Positions 53,205 to 61,693 of a stretch of 64,000 bases of DNA are shown here, piece after piece; the first letter of the stretch is position 1, and each line of letters begins with the position of its first letter. Origin of the DNA: Gp6-AA40 sp036742665 (GTDB lineage: Bacteria > Acidobacteriota > Vicinamibacteria > Vicinamibacterales > UBA2999); assembly GCA_036742665.1 (NCBI GenBank), contig DAINQP010000003.1:1-64000 (forward strand). Direction: 5' to 3'. The notes under the pieces are model-generated. The model had not been told where the DNA came from. It saw only the letters and a program-made list of their open reading frames with translations, and made no database searches. Position numbers and translations under genes: made by a program.

Positions 53205-53596
53205 TAATCAACGACCTCGTTTGTGCCGCGACCCCACGTGAAGCCATCCGATGGACGCGTGAGGTTGATCATCAACACGCGATACTCGCCCGGCACCCGC
53301 GAGGGCCGTCCACTGATCACCACCTTGTCGCCCACCTTTAGCGAATCGCGTTTGACACCGGCGGCGGCCAGCTGCGTGGTGCCACCCCACTCGATGGCCC
53401 AGCGCTGCGAGACGCCGCTCGCGTCAGGCGCGTCGATGTGGACGAATGAGTGCGGATTCCGATACACGAACTGGACGATGCTGCCTTCGAGCGTGATGGA
53501 CTTGCCGGTCTCGTAGGTCGCGGCAAACGAGTGGTGGGCGAATGACGTCGAGGCGGTCAGCACGGCGGCAATGGTTATCAGCAGGAGTGTGCGCAT
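53204..53596 (-). CDS. DUF6152 family exported protein (copy 3)
   Basis: About 130 residues from an ATG at 53596. A clean signal peptide ends at F-A-H-H-S-F-A-A-T-Y-E, the standard family motif, followed by V-Y-R-N-P-H-S-F-V-H-I-D and W-A-I-E-W-G. It lacks the Cys/His C-terminal motif of copies 1 and 2, so it represents a second subtype. Its stop overlaps the GTG of the next gene by one base. The frame upstream to 53686 reads through a REP-like element (E-G-P-A-E-A-G-H-Y) and is excluded. Confidence 0.82.
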   Translation of the reverse strand: MRTLLLITIAAVLTASTSFAHHSFAATYETGKSITLEGSIVQFVYRNPHSFVHIDAPDASGVSQRWAIEWGGTTQLAAAGVKRDSLKVGDKVVISGRPSRVPGEYRVLMINLTRPSDGFTWGRGTNEVVD

Positions 53597-53607
53597 CGCT
53601 TTCCTCG

Positions 53608-53660
53608 CGTAGTGTCCGGCTTCAGTGGCCCTCTGGTAGTGTCCGGCTTCAGCCGGACCT
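53608..53660. repeat. two REP-like units (family B), intergenic
   Basis: GTAGTGTCCGGCTTCAGTGG and, 29 bases on, GTAGTGTCCGGCTTCAGCCG with GGAC to close the hairpin. The first unit has lost its second arm. They fill the gap between DUF6152 copy 3 and the gene ending at 53661 and touch the latter's stop codon. Confidence 0.78.
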
Positions 53661-55658
53661 TCAGAGCGTCTTGTAGACCGCCTCAATAAACATGTTCGTC
53701 GTCCAGGGGCCGGTGGTGGCGCCGTAGCGTCCGTCGAAGTCCAGCGTCGGGCGCGCGGCCTTCACCTGCTCGAGCGTCTTACCCTGCTTCTTGAGGTCGC
53801 GGATTCGGTCGCGGATCATCACCAGCATGTTGCGATAGGAGGCGACGTCGGCCGTATCCGACAAACGTCCGCGACCCGGGACGATCCACGTGCCGCCCTG
53901 TGAGCGGTACTCTGCCACCGACAGATCGAGGATCTCATTGAGACCGTCGATGACGCCCTGAATCGTGCCGCCATTCGTCGTGTCGACGAGCGGATAACTG
54001 ATCGTCGAGAACAGGTTACCGGCTGCTATGACTTCCGAGTGACGGAAGAAGACGAAGCTGTCGCTATCCGTGTTGGCCGCCTTCGCGTGATAGAGGATCA
54101 CCGGCTCGCCGTTCACATACTCCGACAGCTTGTAAAAGGCATCGAAGAAGGTGTCAACGGGCCACGCCGCTTCGGGCGCCGCCGCGGCCCTATTCGCCGG
54201 CGTGCTCATCGCCGTCAAGACACCGTCATGGGCAACGATCGTCGCCGCAGTCCCAATCTCGCGCACAGCGCTGCCGAATCCACCAGCGCCGCCCGCGCGT
54301 CGGAAGTTCGCCGAAGCGGCCAGCTTCTCGTTGCCACCGACGTGCTCAGGTGCCGCGCTGGTGTTGATGATGTAGCGGATCGGCCGTGCGGGCCGAGGCG
54401 ACGCGACGACCGCATTGAAGTAGGGACTCGACCAGCTCGGCATCCCCGGACAGTTCGCGCCAAAGCACGTGTTCGTCGCGGGAGGACTCACGACTGATCT
54501 GGCCAGCTCGGTCAACGCCGCGAGAACCTTGTCGGTCATCTGCGCCGAACCGGTGTTGACGATGGCGATGCCGTCGCGGCCGACCGACGCGGTGATGTTC
54601 GTGCCGTCGGCAATCAGGATGTAGACGTTGCCCTGTACCGGCATGACATGGACTTGTCCGTCTCGCGGGCTCTGATCGGCAATGCGCCTGGCGACATCGT
54701 TCGCTGTCTTCGAAACCGGCACCGTCAGGGTGTTCACCGTCGCGCTCTTGGCGAGCACTGCCCGGTACTCCGGATAGATCGTCTTCACGCCACCACGGAT
54801 CGGTTCGAATGGAATCCACGACTGCGTCTTGAGGAACTCGCCGATGCCACTGTTCTGCCCCGGCAGGAAATGCGGCACCCAGTGGCGATCGCGTCCGCCG
54901 TTCTCGGCAAATGACGACCCGCTGCAGTTCTCAGTCGCCGGTCCCGCATTCGGATCGTAGGTGTAGGTGATCGACAGTACGTACGGCTCGTCGAGATAGA
55001 TCGGGTCGTCCACCACCTGCAGAATCGACAGGACGTCGTCGTGGCGGGTGATGTACTCCGTCATCGTCAGCATGTCGGACGTTTGCGGTCCGCCGCGGCG
55101 CAAGTAGCCGTCCTTCAAATGCGTCGTCGTGACCTTCAGCGTCTGACCGATCCATTCGCCGGTGGAGAACCCGCTCCAACTGTGCGGCGCCCACGCCGGT
55201 GGATGTGGACGACCATCGACGAAGATCGGGCGGTCCAGCGAGCGCATGAACTGCACGCGGTAGCCGACGATCTCCCGCGAGATCGGATCGAGATCTTTGA
55301 GAATTCGTGCACCGCCAACGCCGCGCCACTGGTGCGGTGCCGAGTGCGGGCGGCACTGATACTCTGGCGTGCCCCAGATCGATTCGGGTGTGGTGTCGGC
55401 GCGGAGACGTCCCGCCTCGTTGAGCGCGAGACCGAGATAGTCGGCGAGTGGCGGTTGTCCGGGGTCTTCGTTGCTGTCCAGCCGCCATTCTCCGGCGATG
55501 TCGGGTGGCCGCGCACCGCCGCCCTGGGCGGACACACGGAAACTGACCGCAGTGGCGATGGCGAGCGCAAGGAGCACGACCGCCGATCGACTCGCGGACC
55601 CTCGCTCAGGGCAGGCCCGTCGAATTGCAGGCGCTCGCTCATGACAGGCTGGACGCAT
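53661..55658 (-). CDS. exported TE/VDDP-motif protein fused to a degenerate metallo-beta-lactamase-like domain
   Basis: About 665 residues. After a signal-like segment (V-V-L-L-A-L-A-I-A-T-A-V-S), residues about 50-260 form a TE/VDDP domain: D-I-A-G-E-W, T-S-D-M-L-T-M-T-E-Y and V-D-D-P-I-Y. Residues about 330-665 have the layout of an MBL-fold hydrolase: V-Y-I-L-I-A-D-G-T-N, then I-I-N-T-S-A-A-P-E-H-V-G-G-N where active enzymes have T-H-x-H-x-D-H-x-G, Y-H-A-K-A-A-N-T-D-S-D-S-F-V-F-F, and I-V-P-G-R-G where G-H-G is usual. Most metal ligands are missing, so it is probably a binding protein rather than an enzyme. The ATG at 55658 follows a decayed family C repeat; the frame is open to 55928 across the TonB gene. 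Confidence 0.75.
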   Translation of the reverse strand: MRPACHERAPAIRRACPERGSASRSAVVLLALAIATAVSFRVSAQGGGARPPDIAGEWRLDSNEDPGQPPLADYLGLALNEAGRLRADTTPESIWGTPEYQCRPHSAPHQWRGVGGARILKDLDPISREIVGYRVQFMRSLDRPIFVDGRPHPPAWAPHSWSGFSTGEWIGQTLKVTTTHLKDGYLRRGGPQTSDMLTMTEYITRHDDVLSILQVVDDPIYLDEPYVLSITYTYDPNAGPATENCSGSSFAENGGRDRHWVPHFLPGQNSGIGEFLKTQSWIPFEPIRGGVKTIYPEYRAVLAKSATVNTLTVPVSKTANDVARRIADQSPRDGQVHVMPVQGNVYILIADGTNITASVGRDGIAIVNTGSAQMTDKVLAALTELARSVVSPPATNTCFGANCPGMPSWSSPYFNAVVASPRPARPIRYIINTSAAPEHVGGNEKLAASANFRRAGGAGGFGSAVREIGTAATIVAHDGVLTAMSTPANRAAAAPEAAWPVDTFFDAFYKLSEYVNGEPVILYHAKAANTDSDSFVFFRHSEVIAAGNLFSTISYPLVDTTNGGTIQGVIDGLNEILDLSVAEYRSQGGTWIVPGRGRLSDTADVASYRNMLVMIRDRIRDLKKQGKTLEQVKAARPTLDFDGRYGATTGPWTTNMFIEAVYKTL
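55596..55625. repeat. decayed REP-like element (family C) in the N-terminal coding region
   Basis: ACCCTCGCTCAGGGCAGGCC and the following CGTCGAATTG resemble the family C arms (CGCTCAGGGC type). It is read as the basic N-terminal residues of the gene at 53661-55658. Arms no longer pair well. Confidence 0.4.
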
Positions 55659-55765
55659 GGTGCGCCGATTATCACTCAAGAAGCGAGCAAATGTGCCTTT
55701 CACGCGTTTACGTGGCTTGACTTTGCGGTGAGGGCGGGATGGAATGCGCCCGTTTGGGAGCATCA

Positions 55766-58700
55766 ATGACCACATCACACATGTCCGCCTTCGTACGAAC
55801 GCTGCTGTGCTCGGCGCTCTGCCTCGGTCTTCCGTCTTTCGTCTTCGCGCAATCCATCGCCGGCACCGTGCGCGACACGTCCGGAGCCGTCCTGCCGGGT
55901 GTCTCCGTAGAAGCCGCGAGTCCAGCACTCATCGAAAAGACGCGGTCGGTCGTCACCGACGCGAACGGTCAGTTTCAGATCATCGACCTTCGTCCAGGCA
56001 CCTACACCGTCACGTTCACGCTGCAGGGATTCACGACCGTTGCGCGGCAGAACCTCGAACTGAGCGGCGGTGGCGTGACGACGGTGAACGGGGAAATGCG
56101 GGTGGGTGGCATTCAGGAAACACTCACGGTCACCGGCGACGCGCCGGTCGTTGACATCCAGACCAGCACCAGTCGTGAGCAGGTGTTGAGCAACGACTTC
56201 GTGCGCGCGCTGCCTGCCTCGCGCGGCTACGGCAACTATCTCGCCGGCGTGCCCGGGATTCAGGGCACGGGACTTGGCGCGAGCGCAACGCCCTCGAACA
56301 ACTTCTTCACGGCACGCGGCGGACGCAGCAGCGAAGGCAACATTCAGATCGATGGCATGAACGTCGGCTCGTCGGTCGGCGGCGGCGGTGTGTCGGGCTA
56401 TCAGTACGACATGTCGAACGCCTCCGAGGTGCAGGTCACCATCGCCGGCGGCCTTGCGGAAGTCGATCGCGGCGGTCCGGCATTCAACATGATTCCGAAG
56501 ACCGGCGGCAACACGTTCAGCGGGTTCTACTTTGCGAGCCTCGCCGGCAAGTGGTCGCAAGGCAGCAACATCGACGCCGAGCTGGAAAGCTATGGGTTCG
56601 TTGACCAGTCGGCGCTGATTCGCAACTGGGACACAAACTTCGCGTTCAGCGGACCAATCCTGCACGACAAAATCTGGTTCTTCGCCAACGCCCGGACCAT
56701 TGGCACGTATCAGGACGTGCCGAACCAGTACGGGAACCTGAATGCGGACAATCCGAATTCGTGGGCCTACGCGCGCGACACCAGCGTGCACGTGCGGAAC
56801 TCCAATTCCAAGAAAGTCATCGCCACACGCCTCACATATCAGGCCACGCCGCGCAACAAGCTCGGGTTCTACGTTGATTACACCAAGAACTGCTCCGGCG
56901 GGTCGTACGCGCCAGACAGCGGTCAATGCCGCTCGCCCGGAGACGGCTGGACGGCGTCGGGTCCTGGCATCGGCCCTGGCGTGCCCACTTCGTCGCCGGA
57001 GTCGGGAACGATCTGGGACCATCCCGCGAAGATCATGCAGGCCACCTACTCGGCGCCGTGGACGAACCGCATCCTCGTCGAAGCGGGCTTCTCCTCGTTC
57101 TGGACCGAGTGGGGCGACATTCGTCCGGAGGGTGCTGCGGTCGATCGGATCGCGGTCACCGAGCAGCTCTCGAACGACCTCACCCAGACGCCCAACTCGA
57201 ACTTCATCTATCACGGCTGGCCGGCCACCTCGGGCACCATTCAGCAGAACGCGCAGTATCGCGCGTCCCTCTCATATGTGACGGGCGCGCATAGCTTCAA
57301 GGCCGGCTATCAGGGCGCGTTGATGATCGCCAAGACGCCGAGCTTCCTCGGTCAGCAGATTAGCTACCGTTTCAACAATGGTGTGCCCAATCAGTTGACA
57401 CAGCGCGTCGGACCCACGCTGACAAGCAACCGAACGTTGCCCGACGCCTTCTTCGTCCAGGATCAGTGGACGAGGTCGCGACTGACGGTGCAAGGCGGCC
57501 TGCGCTACGAGCACGTGCACAGCTATTTCCCGGAGGGCGAGAACGGCGTCATCGAGGCGCATCGTTTCGGGCCCGCGTTCATCTTCCCGAAAACCACCGG
57601 TGTGCGCGGCTACAACGACATCACGCCCCGGATGGGCGCGTCCTACGACCTGTTCGGCAACGGCAAGACGGCGCTGAAAGTCAGCATGAGCAAGTACCTG
57701 CAGGCGGCATTCAATGGTGACGCGTACACGATCAACAACCCCGCGGTCACGCTCCAGCAGACGACCAGCCGTGGATGGACCGATTCCAATCAGAACTTCG
57801 TCGCCGAATGCGATTTCATGAATCCCGCCGCCAATGGTGAATGCCAGGCGTGGACCAACTTGAACTGGGGACAGCAGGGCCAGACGACGGCGGTCAATCC
57901 CGACGTGCAGGAAGGCTGGGGCAAACGCAACTGGGACTGGCAGTTCAGCGCCGGCATTCAGCACGAGCTGATTCCACGCGTGTCGCTCGATGTGAGCTAC
58001 AGCCGCCGGTCGTGGGGCAACTTCTTCGTCACCCACAATCGCGCGCTGACAGCGAACGACTATGACGAGGTCACGCTGACGGCGCCCAGCGATCCTCGTC
58101 TGCCGGGTGGCGGCGGCTATCCGGTGACTTTCCTCGCACGCAACAACAACTCCCTGCTGGGCGCGACCGATCCGTATTACACGTCGACGGCGGATTTCGG
58201 CGACCAGACGAACTACTGGCAAGGTGTGGACGTGTCCGTGAATGCGCGGATGAACAACGGCCTGACCTTCCAGGGAGGCACCAGCAGCGGACGAGGCTAC
58301 AGCGACACGTGCGACGTACTCGTCGGACGCTACGGCAGGCCGATGACGCCGAGTACCGCAACCGTCGCAGCAGCCGGCGTGATCGACGGGCAACCGGCGT
58401 GCAGCGCCGGCGAGCCGTGGCTCACCACCGTCCGCGGCCTCGCGTCGTACACCATCCCCAAGGTTGATGTGCTCGTCAGCGCGATCTTCCGCTCGCAGGC
58501 CAACGTCCAGCCGGGCGCCGACGTCGGGACCAACGGCGCCTCCCGATCGGCGAATTTCGTGATGACGGCAGCACAATTCCTGACTGCCACCGGGCGGCCA
58601 CTGCGCACCGGGGTCACCAGCGAAACCGTCAACATCCTGATGCCGGGAGAGATCTACGGTGATCGGGTGAACAACCTCGACATGCGCGTCGCGAAGGTCC

Positions 58701-58879
58701 TGCGTTTTGGCGGCACGCGCGCGAACGTCGGCGTCGACTTCTACAACCTCACGAACGGGAACACAGGCACAACGTTCGAAGCGGCCTACGATCCGGCCAC
58801 GATGGGCGGGCGGTGGTTGCGGCCGACGGCAGTGCTGCAGCCACGGTTTGTACGGTTCAACGTGCAATTCGATTTCTAG
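55766..58879 (+). CDS. TonB-dependent receptor with carboxypeptidase-regulatory-like domain (paralogue)
   Basis: About 1037 residues, collinear with the receptor at 23277: signal peptide (cleavage after F-V-F-A-Q), S-I-A-G-T-V-R-D-T-S-G-A-V-L-P-G-V-S-V regulatory domain, V-T-G-D-A-P-V-V-D-I and G-G-R-S-S-E-G-N-I-Q-I-D-G in the plug, and a barrel ending V-R-F-N-V-Q-F-D-F. It would import a large substrate across the outer membrane. GGGAGC precedes the ATG at 55766; a second ATG at 55781 is possible. It is divergent from the MBL-like fusion gene (107-base gap), matching the other receptor, which also lies close to DUF6152 and TE/VDDP genes. Confidence 0.92.
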   Translation: MTTSHMSAFVRTLLCSALCLGLPSFVFAQSIAGTVRDTSGAVLPGVSVEAASPALIEKTRSVVTDANGQFQIIDLRPGTYTVTFTLQGFTTVARQNLELSGGGVTTVNGEMRVGGIQETLTVTGDAPVVDIQTSTSREQVLSNDFVRALPASRGYGNYLAGVPGIQGTGLGASATPSNNFFTARGGRSSEGNIQIDGMNVGSSVGGGGVSGYQYDMSNASEVQVTIAGGLAEVDRGGPAFNMIPKTGGNTFSGFYFASLAGKWSQGSNIDAELESYGFVDQSALIRNWDTNFAFSGPILHDKIWFFANARTIGTYQDVPNQYGNLNADNPNSWAYARDTSVHVRNSNSKKVIATRLTYQATPRNKLGFYVDYTKNCSGGSYAPDSGQCRSPGDGWTASGPGIGPGVPTSSPESGTIWDHPAKIMQATYSAPWTNRILVEAGFSSFWTEWGDIRPEGAAVDRIAVTEQLSNDLTQTPNSNFIYHGWPATSGTIQQNAQYRASLSYVTGAHSFKAGYQGALMIAKTPSFLGQQISYRFNNGVPNQLTQRVGPTLTSNRTLPDAFFVQDQWTRSRLTVQGGLRYEHVHSYFPEGENGVIEAHRFGPAFIFPKTTGVRGYNDITPRMGASYDLFGNGKTALKVSMSKYLQAAFNGDAYTINNPAVTLQQTTSRGWTDSNQNFVAECDFMNPAANGECQAWTNLNWGQQGQTTAVNPDVQEGWGKRNWDWQFSAGIQHELIPRVSLDVSYSRRSWGNFFVTHNRALTANDYDEVTLTAPSDPRLPGGGGYPVTFLARNNNSLLGATDPYYTSTADFGDQTNYWQGVDVSVNARMNNGLTFQGGTSSGRGYSDTCDVLVGRYGRPMTPSTATVAAAGVIDGQPACSAGEPWLTTVRGLASYTIPKVDVLVSAIFRSQANVQPGADVGTNGASRSANFVMTAAQFLTATGRPLRTGVTSETVNILMPGEIYGDRVNNLDMRVAKVLRFGGTRANVGVDFYNLTNGNTGTTFEAAYDPATMGGRWLRPTAVLQPRFVRFNVQFDF

Positions 58880-58880
58880 A

Positions 58881-58910
58881 TGTCGTGTCCGGCTTTAGCC
58901 GGACACGACA
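58881..58910. repeat. REP-like perfect palindrome (family B), possible terminator of the receptor gene
   Basis: The arms TGTCGTGTCCGGC (58881-58893) and GCCGGACACGACA (58898-58910) pair perfectly over 13 bp around the loop TTTA. This is the least decayed family B copy in the window. It begins 1 base after the receptor stop codon. Confidence 0.85.
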
Positions 58911-58943
58911 CGAAACGCCACTCGAATCGCATCTCGTTCTTCA

Positions 58944-58971
58944 CGCCGATCCCAGGTATCTGGGATCGGCG
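58944..58971. terminator. strong hairpin, possible terminator or second repeat type
   Basis: CGCCGATCCCAG (58944-58955) pairs over 12 bp with CTGGGATCGGCG (58960-58971) around the loop GTAT. There is no T-run after it. The sequence resembles none of the other repeats in the window. It lies 65 bases after the receptor stop and 132 bases before the CPBP gene. Confidence 0.55.
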
Positions 58972-59102
58972 ATGCCGTAATCCGATATCCGCACTGGGAA
59001 GGACGCCTCGACCGGTACGGAGGTTGTCCGCCAATACGCAAATCAGACGAGCCCTCGAAATATTCGGGGAATAGTTGCGAGTGCGCGGCGATACAGGACT
59101 GT

Positions 59103-59753
59103 ATGCGTCCCTCATATCGTTCGCTGGCGTTCATCGGCTATGTCCTTACGTTTCATCTCGCGTGGGCATGTTGGCCGTACTTCGTCTACCCCAGGGTCGT
59201 GGCGATTGGCGAGACGACTCTGGCATATGCGCTCGTCAACATCGGGATCCGGCTTCTGGTCTGGGTGCTGCCCGTCTGGCTGTACGTGCGCCTCGTGGAC
59301 GGACTTGATCCGTTGATTTATTTGAAGTTGCGATACCGCGTACGACGAGGTGTTGTCATCGCGCTCGTGCTTGCCACGATGAATCTGGCCGGATCGATCC
59401 TGCGATTTGGCATGCCACATCCAGACATGCACAGGGTGACTTGGAACAGCCTGCTGGGGACGTCGTTCCTGGTTGGCTTCATCGAGGAGATTCCGTACCG
59501 CGGATTCATCTTGCAGAAGCTCGCCGAACGCATGAATTTCTGGGTGGCGAATCTGATCACATCGCTGCTGTTTCTCTCGATTCACGTGCCGGGCTGGCTG
59601 ACACTCCACTTGTTGCGCGCAGAGACGATGGCAACGGTCTTCGTCATCGGCTTCGTGATGGGAATCGCCTTCAGGTACGCCGACTCGCTATGGACGCCGA
59701 TCATCGTTCACAGCACGAACGATTTTTCGTCGTTCGTGCTGTTTCAGGTGTGA
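59103..59753 (+). CDS. CPBP family intramembrane metalloprotease
   Basis: A 216-residue protein with about six membrane helices. The CPBP/Abi motifs are E-E-I-P-Y-R-G (motif 1, paired Glu and Arg), F-L-S-I-H-V-P-G (motif 2, His) and H-S-T-N-D-F (motif 3). Relatives act as glutamic/metallo intramembrane proteases in signalling, bacteriocin self-immunity or prenyl-protein processing; the target here is unknown. There is no bacteriocin gene beside it. The start has no strong ribosome binding site. Confidence 0.87.
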   Translation: MRPSYRSLAFIGYVLTFHLAWACWPYFVYPRVVAIGETTLAYALVNIGIRLLVWVLPVWLYVRLVDGLDPLIYLKLRYRVRRGVVIALVLATMNLAGSILRFGMPHPDMHRVTWNSLLGTSFLVGFIEEIPYRGFILQKLAERMNFWVANLITSLLFLSIHVPGWLTLHLLRAETMATVFVIGFVMGIAFRYADSLWTPIIVHSTNDFSSFVLFQV

Positions 59754-59819
59754 GTCATCAACGGCGCGTGTCTTCAACAGACGATTTCGCACACTTCATG
59801 TGGGAGGTCCTACTGGATT

Positions 59820-61178
59820 TCAGCTCGGGAGAATGTTCACGTTCTGCCGGAAGAAATTATCGGGGTCGTACTTCGTTTTGAGTGCTCGTAATTGCGCCAG
59901 GTTCGTTCCATACACTACCGCCGCGGCGTTGAACACTTCGTCTTCGAGGTAGTTCAGGTAACGCGTCGGCGCCAGATACGGCGTGAGCGATGCGTACGTG
60001 TCGCGAGCCCACTTCATTCCCCGCTCTGTCGCGTTCGGATCCGTCCACTGCGAGGCGATGACGACGTTGAAGCCGCTGACCCTCAATGTGCACGCCGTGG
60101 CCGTCACCGGTACACGACTGACTGCGCCGTGGACGTGCTCGACAATGATGGCGCTCATCGGTGACGGACGTGCCTCAAATGCGTCGATCAGCGTGCGAAT
60201 GGCACCGTCGCCGAGGTCGGTCAGGAACTGCGCTTTCCAGTAATTGAGCGCACCCTTCGGGAATGCAGGATCGATCATGCCGTTGAGCGTCGTGTACGGG
60301 ATAGGTCCCATCACATCCATCACCGGTGGGCCAAAGGCCTTCAGGGGCCGGAAGGCGGCCTCACCGTGCTCGAGCGGGCCACAGTGGCTGCCAACAATGC
60401 CTGCCACCCTGGTCGCACCATCTGGCGCCGTCTGTAGCGCGGCTAACAGCGTGGCTTCGTCAGGCAGCGAAGCGCAGGTGTCACGGAAGAACCGGAGTAC
60501 GTCGCCCGCTCGTTGCACGGGATGAGCCACAACACCGCCGGTGATCGTCGGGCCGACCGGGTGGAGTGCGTACTCGAGCGACGCGGCGATGCCGAAGTTA
60601 CCGCCGCCGCCGCGAATGGCCCAGAAGAGATCGGGATTTTCATCAGCGCTCGCGCGCACCACGCGGCCGTCGGCCATCACCAGGTCGGCGGACCTGAGGT
60701 TGTCGAGGGCAAGGCCGTACTTCGACATCAGCCAACCAAGTCCTCCGCCGAGCGTGAGGCCCGCGATCCCTGTGCTGCCGACGACGCCGCCGGTCGTGGC
60801 CAGTCCGTGCAGCTGTGTCTCGCGGTTGAACTCTTTCCACAGTACACCGCCCTCAGCGCGCACGTGTCGAGCACGCGGGTCGACGTGAATGCCTTTCATC
60901 GGCGACAGATCGATCATCAAGCCGTCGTCGATGGTTGCCCGGCCCGCGACATTGTGACCTCCGCCTCGTACCGACACTTCGAGGCCGTTCGCACGGGCCA
61001 ATCGCACCGCGTCAACGATGTCGGCGACGCCGTGACAGCGGGCCACGAGCGCCGGATGCCTGTCGATCAGACCGTTATGCACTCGACGGACCTCGTCGTA
61101 GCCCGGATCGTCCGGCCGCAGCAGTTGCCCTGTGAACGATGGAGCAGCAAGCGTAAGGGCTTCAGCGATCGATGTCAT
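59820..61178 (-). CDS. FAD-linked oxidoreductase (berberine-bridge-enzyme-like)
   Basis: About 452 residues: an FAD-binding type 4 domain (V-R-G-G-G-H-N-V-A-G with the His that binds FAD covalently, L-T-L-G-G-G-L-G-W-L) and a C-terminal BBE domain (Y-L-E-D-E, then Y-D-P-D-N-F-F-R). The second covalent Cys of bicovalent members is replaced (V-G-S-T-G-I-A), so FAD is probably bound through His only. Oxidises alcohols, sugars or aromatic compounds with oxygen or another acceptor. The ATG at 61178 follows the cupredoxin stop by 11 bases, so the two are probably one operon; the blue copper protein could take its electrons. Confidence 0.9.
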   Translation of the reverse strand: MTSIAEALTLAAPSFTGQLLRPDDPGYDEVRRVHNGLIDRHPALVARCHGVADIVDAVRLARANGLEVSVRGGGHNVAGRATIDDGLMIDLSPMKGIHVDPRARHVRAEGGVLWKEFNRETQLHGLATTGGVVGSTGIAGLTLGGGLGWLMSKYGLALDNLRSADLVMADGRVVRASADENPDLFWAIRGGGGNFGIAASLEYALHPVGPTITGGVVAHPVQRAGDVLRFFRDTCASLPDEATLLAALQTAPDGATRVAGIVGSHCGPLEHGEAAFRPLKAFGPPVMDVMGPIPYTTLNGMIDPAFPKGALNYWKAQFLTDLGDGAIRTLIDAFEARPSPMSAIIVEHVHGAVSRVPVTATACTLRVSGFNVVIASQWTDPNATERGMKWARDTYASLTPYLAPTRYLNYLEDEVFNAAAVVYGTNLAQLRALKTKYDPDNFFRQNVNILPS

Positions 61179-61189
61179 GAGTAACTCCC

Positions 61190-61591
61190 TCAACGAACGA
61201 CCACGGTGCCGACCATTCCCGGGTGAATCGCGCAGTGATACTGAAACGTGCCGGCACTCTGGAACGCAAACGAGAATCGACCGCCGGGTGCGATGTTTCC
61301 CGAGTTCCACCCCGCCGCATCCGACGTCGAGGTGTGAGTCGTGGCATCCGCGTTGAGCCACGTCACGGTCGTGCCTGGGGCAATGTTCAACTCGGCCGGC
61401 ACATAGGCGCGATTCCCGAGAGATGACGCACCGACCGGAATCGTCACGGACGATGATGGCGGCGCAGGAGTTTGCGGCGGCGGAGCCGAAGGCGCTGGTG
61501 AGGGTGAATCAGGAGATGACGAGGAGTTGTCCCCGCAGGCAACCGCAAACACCAGAGTTGCAGAGATGAGAGCAAGACGCATTGACAACAT
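61190..61591 (-). CDS. cupredoxin (plastocyanin-like) lipoprotein
   Basis: About 133 residues. Signal segment L-A-L-I-S-A-T-L-V-F-A-V-A-C with a lipid-attachment-type Cys, then a Ser/Pro-rich linker. The cupredoxin domain has T-H-T-S-T-S-D (first His) and Y-H-C-A-I-H-P-G-M (Cys, His and Met ligands of a type 1 copper site). It is expected to carry electrons at the membrane face. GGAGG lies 8 bases before the ATG at 61591; an ATG at 61582 is an alternative. The gene leads the FAD oxidoreductase gene. Confidence 0.9.
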   Translation of the reverse strand: MLSMRLALISATLVFAVACGDNSSSSPDSPSPAPSAPPPQTPAPPSSSVTIPVGASSLGNRAYVPAELNIAPGTTVTWLNADATTHTSTSDAAGWNSGNIAPGGRFSFAFQSAGTFQYHCAIHPGMVGTVVVR

Positions 61592-61693
61592 CAGAGGATC
61601 CTCCAAGCCGGAATTGTGTAAAGCCGCGTTACACCATCCCTAAATCTCGCGGCGTGCCGGAATATTCCGGACGCTTCGCATGTTTGCGTCCTC

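Noticed and set aside
52146..53207. Forward frame of 353 residues opposite the TE/VDDP gene, with an AGGAGG-like site near 52245
   Set aside because: The product has no recognisable feature and mirrors the reverse gene, which shares a motif with two other proteins of the window.
55775..58867. Two long reverse frames (479 and 531 residues) across the TonB receptor gene
   Set aside because: They are antisense shadows in a G+C-rich gene with no motif or start signal; the forward product is a complete receptor.
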